Below, piece by piece: positions 15,209 to 19,065 of a stretch of 19,065 nt of DNA. The notes below the pieces were generated by a model that was not told the DNA's origin, did no database searches, and was given only the letters and a program-made list of their open reading frames with translations. The stretch is taken from assembly GCA_049613665.1 (NCBI GenBank), contig JBMZCV010000099.1:1-19065 (forward strand). Reading direction: 5' to 3'. Position numbers and translations under genes: made by a program. The first letter of the stretch is position 1. Each line of letters starts with the position of its first letter. The DNA is from JBMZCV01 sp049613665 (GTDB lineage: Bacteria; Bacteroidota; Bacteroidia; Chitinophagales; UBA2359).

Positions 15209-18200
15209 ATGTGCTTTGTAGAAAATGTAAAAACCATATTTGAAATCTCTGATAATATTCGTAGCTCTATTATTTTTACTCATAAAATAGCAGATGCTAC
15301 GAATAATGAAGAGTGTTTTGCCCTTTATAAAGCTCAAAAATACGGAGCTTCAGCCGTTTATTTTCGCTATCTAAACATCAAAAACGTCCTTAATGACGAA
15401 AAAGATATTCCTACCCCTTTAGCTTATATTTATGACAATACTAACAATGCTTTTAGTGAACAAGATATAGCCGAAATTCATAGAAAATTGTGGAACAGCG
15501 AAATTGTTTTTTTATATATTGTTATAGAAAAAGAAACCGTACGTTTTTATAATCCTCGCAAACCTGTTTCGGTAGATGAAAATCAAAATGAAAATATTGT
15601 CGCTATTCCTTTAACCGAATCGCTTAAAATTACAGCCGATATAGTTCAAAAATTGAATGATTTAAAACTATCATCTCAATATTTGAGCAGCCCGCTATTT
15701 GTGGAGCATTTTCAGAAAGATGAATTTTTAGAAGAAAATAGTCCATATTATATTTTGCTCAATCGTTTGAAATACACAAGAGATAATTTGATAGCAGAAA
15801 AAAACTTCACGCTTTCTAAAAAAATGCTCAATAAGCTTTTGGTAATGCTGATACTCGTCAAATATTTGGAAGAAAAAAAAGATGAAAACGATATAAGTAT
15901 TGTCGATATTGATAAGAATTTATGGAAAAAATTTAATGTAGAATCTGTTACGGAGATATTGCGGAAGGGGAAAATTATAGATTTTTTAGAAAAACTAAAT
16001 AGCAAATTTGAAGGCAATGTATTTTATTTATCAAAAGAAAGAATCGAAAATGAGTCATATTCTGAAGAAGAGGAAATACAAAAAATTACAAAAACACATC
16101 TTAATCTAATTGCAGATTATTTTGATGCTGATGTAAATCCTGAAAATAAAACAAAATTTATTTGGCGACAATACGACTTCAATCACTTGCCTATTGAACT
16201 GATTAGCGGTATCTACGAAGCATTTTTGACTAACAAAACTAGCGATATAGCTTACACACCTCCTTATTTAGTCAATTTATTGATTGACGAGGCCATGCCT
16301 TTGGATAAAGCTCAAGATTTTTTTGGAAAACAAAAATTTAAGGTTTTTGACCCATCTTGCGGCTCGGGCATTTTTTTGGTTTCTGCCTACAAAAGAATGA
16401 TAGAATGGCAAATTATGCTAAACTATCAAGAAAGTGAAGAGGGTGAATGGAAAATTCCAAGTATTGGAGTATTAAAAAAGATTTTAAAAAATAACATTTT
16501 CGGAACAGATATTCACAAAGGAGCACAAGAAATTGCTGTTTTTAGCTGTGCTATTGCCTTGTGTCAATTTTTGTCGCCCATAAAAATTTGGAACAGTTTA
16601 AAATTTGATGACTTAGGCGAAAACAATATTTTACATTCCGACTATTTTATATTTTGGAATAAAAATAAAGAAACTACAAAGTTTGATTTGATTATTGGTA
16701 ATCCACCTTTTGAGAATTTAGGTAAAGAACATTATCAAAAATTACTAAACACTTATGAATTAGAGCCTGTACCAGGTCCACAAATTGCCTTTTTATTTTT
16801 AAATACAGCGAATGATTTATTGAAAAAAAATGGAAAATTATCATTAATATTACCTTCACAATTTTTATACAATCAGGCACAAGTAGCACTTGATTTTCAG
16901 AAAAAGTTTCTTGAAAATCATTGTGTAGAACAAATATATGATTTTTCACTGCTGCGTAGGGTGCTTTTCAAAAAGAAAAAAACAAAAGCAAAAAAATCTA
17001 AAGATAGTCAGGCTGCTGTATGTGCCTTGATACTTCGCAATAAAAATATACCAAAAAGACATAAATTGATACATACCGTTTTTCAACGTTTGTTACAACA
17101 TGAGAAAAAAACTTATTTTGAAGCTGATTATTATGATATTCATCATATTCGCTATGATATAGCTTGTAACGAACCTTTTATTTGGAAATGCAATTTAATG
17201 GGCGGCGGCCGTTTATATCACTTTCTTAAGATATTGAAAGATGAATATTCTGAAACTTTTGGCGATTTTCTTAAAAAGAAGCAAAAAGAAGAAAATTGGA
17301 AAGTTGGAGAAGGATACAAAAAAGTTTCTGAGCAACAAAAAAAAGAAGGTATTGATTATGTAATAAAAAAGTACGGAAAAAATACGGCAGACTATATAAC
17401 AAATTTTAATTATGTAGAAAATAAAGATTTTGTACTACAAGATGGAAAATCACTTATAAAAACTGCACAAGAGGAACAAGATACGTATTTTGAAACTCCT
17501 GTAAGAAACGGTAAGCAAATATTTTATACTCCTCATATTATTATAAGGAAACATCCTACTTTGCCTATTCTTTTTTTAGAAGAAGACTTACGATTCAAAA
17601 ATGGAATAGTAGGTATTCATGCACCTAAAACAGAAGAAAACATAAAGGCATTAAAAGGAATAGTAGAAAAATTTAATACTTATCGTGATTTTTTTAGATT
17701 TTATATTTTTGCAACAAGTAATCGTACTATACGCTATGATAAATATTCTATTCTCAAAAAAGACATTATGAACTTGCCTTATATTACAGCAGATTTTTTC
17801 ATCAATACTACTGAAAAGTGGATAATAAATGATGTTTTAAGTTTTTATAGTGAGGCAAATAAAAAAAGTAGTGAAAATAAACTCAATGAACCTGCTGAAT
17901 TAAAACATTTAAAAGAATATGCTAAAACATTTTGTTTTATTTTAAATACAATATATAAAAATAAAACCTTTAAATATCGTTTAGGCGAAATACAACAAAC
18001 GCATTTATATTATATTGTTTCCTTTCATTATGGAAAAACAATGCCTAAAAATACAGGAAAGTTGTCAACTATTCAAGATGATTTAGATGAAAGTTTAAAA
18101 GTTTTTATAGAAAATAATTTAGGAGAAAGCTATAAATTACATCGCCTGCTCAAATATTATAAACATGAAAATGGCGATGATATTGTATATTTTATCAAAG

Positions 18201-18286
18201 CAAAACAAAAGCGTTATTGGCTCAATTCTATTGCCATAAAAGATGCCGATGGCGTGCTTAGTGACTTAATTAAGGCTGGACATTAA
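15209..18286 (+). CDS. Large N6-adenine DNA methyltransferase (type IIG/Eco57I-like)
   Basis: This 1025-residue protein transfers methyl from S-adenosylmethionine to adenine in a specific DNA sequence. Methylase motifs are clear: YTPPYLVNLLIDEA (349-362, motif X region), VFDPSCGSGIFLVSAYKR (379-396, motif I), FGTDIHKGA (431-439, motif II) and FDLIIGNPPF (492-501, motif IV, NPPF catalytic). The order X-I-IV places it in the gamma class used by type I, IIG and PglX-like enzymes. Residues 1-190 form an extra N-terminal domain (AYIYDNTNN, IHRKLWNSEIVFLYIVIEKETVRFYNPRKP) of unassigned function, with no certain PD-(D/E)XK motif. Residues about 640-880 probably hold target recognition. A nuclease-like gene starts 11 bases after its stop. 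Its base composition looks more A-rich than the upstream genes, suggesting acquisition. ATG 15209 is the only start near the promoter. Confidence 0.88.
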   Translation: MCFVENVKTIFEISDNIRSSIIFTHKIADATNNEECFALYKAQKYGASAVYFRYLNIKNVLNDEKDIPTPLAYIYDNTNNAFSEQDIAEIHRKLWNSEIVFLYIVIEKETVRFYNPRKPVSVDENQNENIVAIPLTESLKITADIVQKLNDLKLSSQYLSSPLFVEHFQKDEFLEENSPYYILLNRLKYTRDNLIAEKNFTLSKKMLNKLLVMLILVKYLEEKKDENDISIVDIDKNLWKKFNVESVTEILRKGKIIDFLEKLNSKFEGNVFYLSKERIENESYSEEEEIQKITKTHLNLIADYFDADVNPENKTKFIWRQYDFNHLPIELISGIYEAFLTNKTSDIAYTPPYLVNLLIDEAMPLDKAQDFFGKQKFKVFDPSCGSGIFLVSAYKRMIEWQIMLNYQESEEGEWKIPSIGVLKKILKNNIFGTDIHKGAQEIAVFSCAIALCQFLSPIKIWNSLKFDDLGENNILHSDYFIFWNKNKETTKFDLIIGNPPFENLGKEHYQKLLNTYELEPVPGPQIAFLFLNTANDLLKKNGKLSLILPSQFLYNQAQVALDFQKKFLENHCVEQIYDFSLLRRVLFKKKKTKAKKSKDSQAAVCALILRNKNIPKRHKLIHTVFQRLLQHEKKTYFEADYYDIHHIRYDIACNEPFIWKCNLMGGGRLYHFLKILKDEYSETFGDFLKKKQKEENWKVGEGYKKVSEQQKKEGIDYVIKKYGKNTADYITNFNYVENKDFVLQDGKSLIKTAQEEQDTYFETPVRNGKQIFYTPHIIIRKHPTLPILFLEEDLRFKNGIVGIHAPKTEENIKALKGIVEKFNTYRDFFRFYIFATSNRTIRYDKYSILKKDIMNLPYITADFFINTTEKWIINDVLSFYSEANKKSSENKLNEPAELKHLKEYAKTFCFILNTIYKNKTFKYRLGEIQQTHLYYIVSFHYGKTMPKNTGKLSTIQDDLDESLKVFIENNLGESYKLHRLLKYYKHENGDDIVYFIKAKQKRYWLNSIAIKDADGVLSDLIKAGH

Positions 18287-18297
18287 AAAATAAGAAA

Positions 18298-18990
18298 ATG
18301 AGAGGTAATAATCTTAATAAAAATACTTCAAAGAATCATTCAAAAGGAGAAGTAGTAAGTGAAGTTTTATCTTTTTTGAAAAGAGCTTTGCCTTTTTTTA
18401 TTATAAATCAGAGAACAAAGGAAGTAATTTTAAATAATCAAATAAGTAAATTACTTAATAAACGTTCAAGAAAAGAAGCATATGAAAAAAAAGAAGCATT
18501 AAACTTTCTTTTTACACCAGAATTTAAATCTAATACAAAAAATAGCGGTATAGTTGATTTGGATGTGACAATTATGAATATTGATATTTCAACACAAAGT
18601 GAAGAAGATGTTAATCCTTTTTTCACGATAGAATGTAAACGTTTGCGAACACCTATCAGTAAAAGTGAGCAATATGTTTCAGGCAAAACGGGTGGCATTG
18701 AACGTTTCAAAGCAAATAAACATGGCATTGATTTAAACGGAAACTTATTAAAAAACAATGCTATGATAGGCTATGTAGAAGATAAAGATTTTAAATTTTG
18801 GCTAGCAACTATCAATAAGTGGATAGATGAATTAATTGAAAAAGGTAAAGATGGTTTGAAATGGTTGGCAGATGAAAAGCTAAAAAAAGAAAGTTTTGAT
18901 AAAATAGCAGTGTTGAAATCAAAGCATTTACGAAGCACTAAAGAAATAGAAACCGTTGAACTAACACATTTTTGGATAAAAATGGCTTAA
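18298..18990 (+). CDS. PD-(D/E)XK-like nuclease partner of the methyltransferase
   Basis: This 230-residue protein is not one I can name. It carries a candidate PD-(D/E)XK core: GIVDLDVTI (84-92) supplies Asp87 or Asp89, and FFTIECKRL (108-116) supplies the E-x-K pair Glu112/Lys114. Next come SEQYVSGKTGGIERFKANKHG (123-143) and AMIGYVEDKDFKFWLATINKWI (155-176), a helix-and-strand order seen in restriction-like nucleases. The N-terminal 25 residues are polar; no DNA-recognition domain is apparent. At 11 bases from the methyltransferase stop it is surely co-transcribed with it, and it ends 20 bases before the S4-domain gene. The most likely role is the cleaving subunit of a compact restriction system, perhaps relying on the methyltransferase for target recognition. 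Other ExK proteins are possible, so function is inference. Confidence 0.7.
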   Translation: MRGNNLNKNTSKNHSKGEVVSEVLSFLKRALPFFIINQRTKEVILNNQISKLLNKRSRKEAYEKKEALNFLFTPEFKSNTKNSGIVDLDVTIMNIDISTQSEEDVNPFFTIECKRLRTPISKSEQYVSGKTGGIERFKANKHGIDLNGNLLKNNAMIGYVEDKDFKFWLATINKWIDELIEKGKDGLKWLADEKLKKESFDKIAVLKSKHLRSTKEIETVELTHFWIKMA

Positions 18991-19010
18991 AAAAACAAAC
19001 TACAACAACT

Positions 19011-19065
19011 ATGAAACTAAAAGTCGTACACCTTGTTAGAATAGACAAATACTTATGGTCTATAC
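19011..19065 (+). CDS. S4-domain RNA-binding protein, Hsp15-like (partial)
   Basis: The first 18 codons read MKLKVVHLVRIDKYLWSI before the window ends. RIDKYLWSI matches the start of the S4 RNA-binding domain in the Hsp15/HslR family, which rescues stalled 50S subunits carrying nascent chains. The ATG is at 19011, 20 bases after the nuclease-like gene on the same strand, so it may be read from the same message. Only the start is visible, so the identification rests on this short motif. Confidence 0.65.
   Translation, partial: MKLKVVHLVRIDKYLWSI

Noticed and set aside
15873..17344. Several runs of eight As in the methyltransferase gene (15873-15880, 16823-16830, 17337-17344), as in phase-variable loci
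   Set aside because: Runs of this length are frequent across this A-rich DNA, the reading frame is intact, and no longer or GC-type slippage tract is present.

Overview
The window looks like chromosomal DNA of a Bacteroidota bacterium (Cytophagales, Flavobacteriia or a relative). The evidence is the low-GC composition, a gliding-motility GldE homologue beside ssb, TAnnTTTG-type promoter boxes with little Shine-Dalgarno use, LSC-type lipoprotein signals, and a very large TolB-propeller/Omp85-barrel outer membrane protein of a kind common in this phylum. No rRNA, tRNA, CRISPR array, transposase or origin was seen.

Layout. Positions 1-11849 hold mainly minus-strand genes. These are gldE (151-1548), ssb (1796-2281), a three-domain Ig-like lipoprotein (2445-3491), the 1222-residue peptidase-MA-like/TolB/Omp85 protein (4018-7686), a standalone condensation-domain acyltransferase (8722-10026), a six-helix membrane protein (10075-10749), an LEA14-like lipoprotein (10867-11331) and a small XRE regulator (11625-11849). 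The only plus-strand gene here is a CYTH triphosphatase-like protein (8145-8612). From 12217 everything reads on the plus strand: a TMTC-like multispanning TPR protein, a DPM1-like GT2 glycosyltransferase, a large N6-adenine DNA methyltransferase (15209-18286), a small PD-(D/E)XK-like protein (18298-18990), and the first 18 codons of an Hsp15-type S4-domain protein.

How genes work together. The TMTC-like protein and the GT2 enzyme form a plausible operon for polyprenyl-phosphate-sugar synthesis and transfer to extracytoplasmic proteins. The methyltransferase and the nuclease-like protein are 11 bases apart and look like a compact restriction-modification or defence module set between ordinary genes. 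Their promoter is bracketed by a perfect 9-bp inverted repeat whose TTAGCA/TGCTAA core also recurs in front of the XRE regulator 3.3 kb upstream. That XRE protein may therefore be a detached C-protein-like controller.

Non-coding structure is rich. A 161-bp foldback MITE-like element (11377-11537, TTA target duplication) has a 56-bp internally deleted relative at 10766-10821 and a solitary end at 3701-3724. An independent repeat of about 75 bp occurs in inverted orientation at 3728-3803 and 11549-11624. Several intergenic spaces carry strong dyads: 74-104, 1620-1712, 2320-2337, 3849-3943 and 7953-7991.
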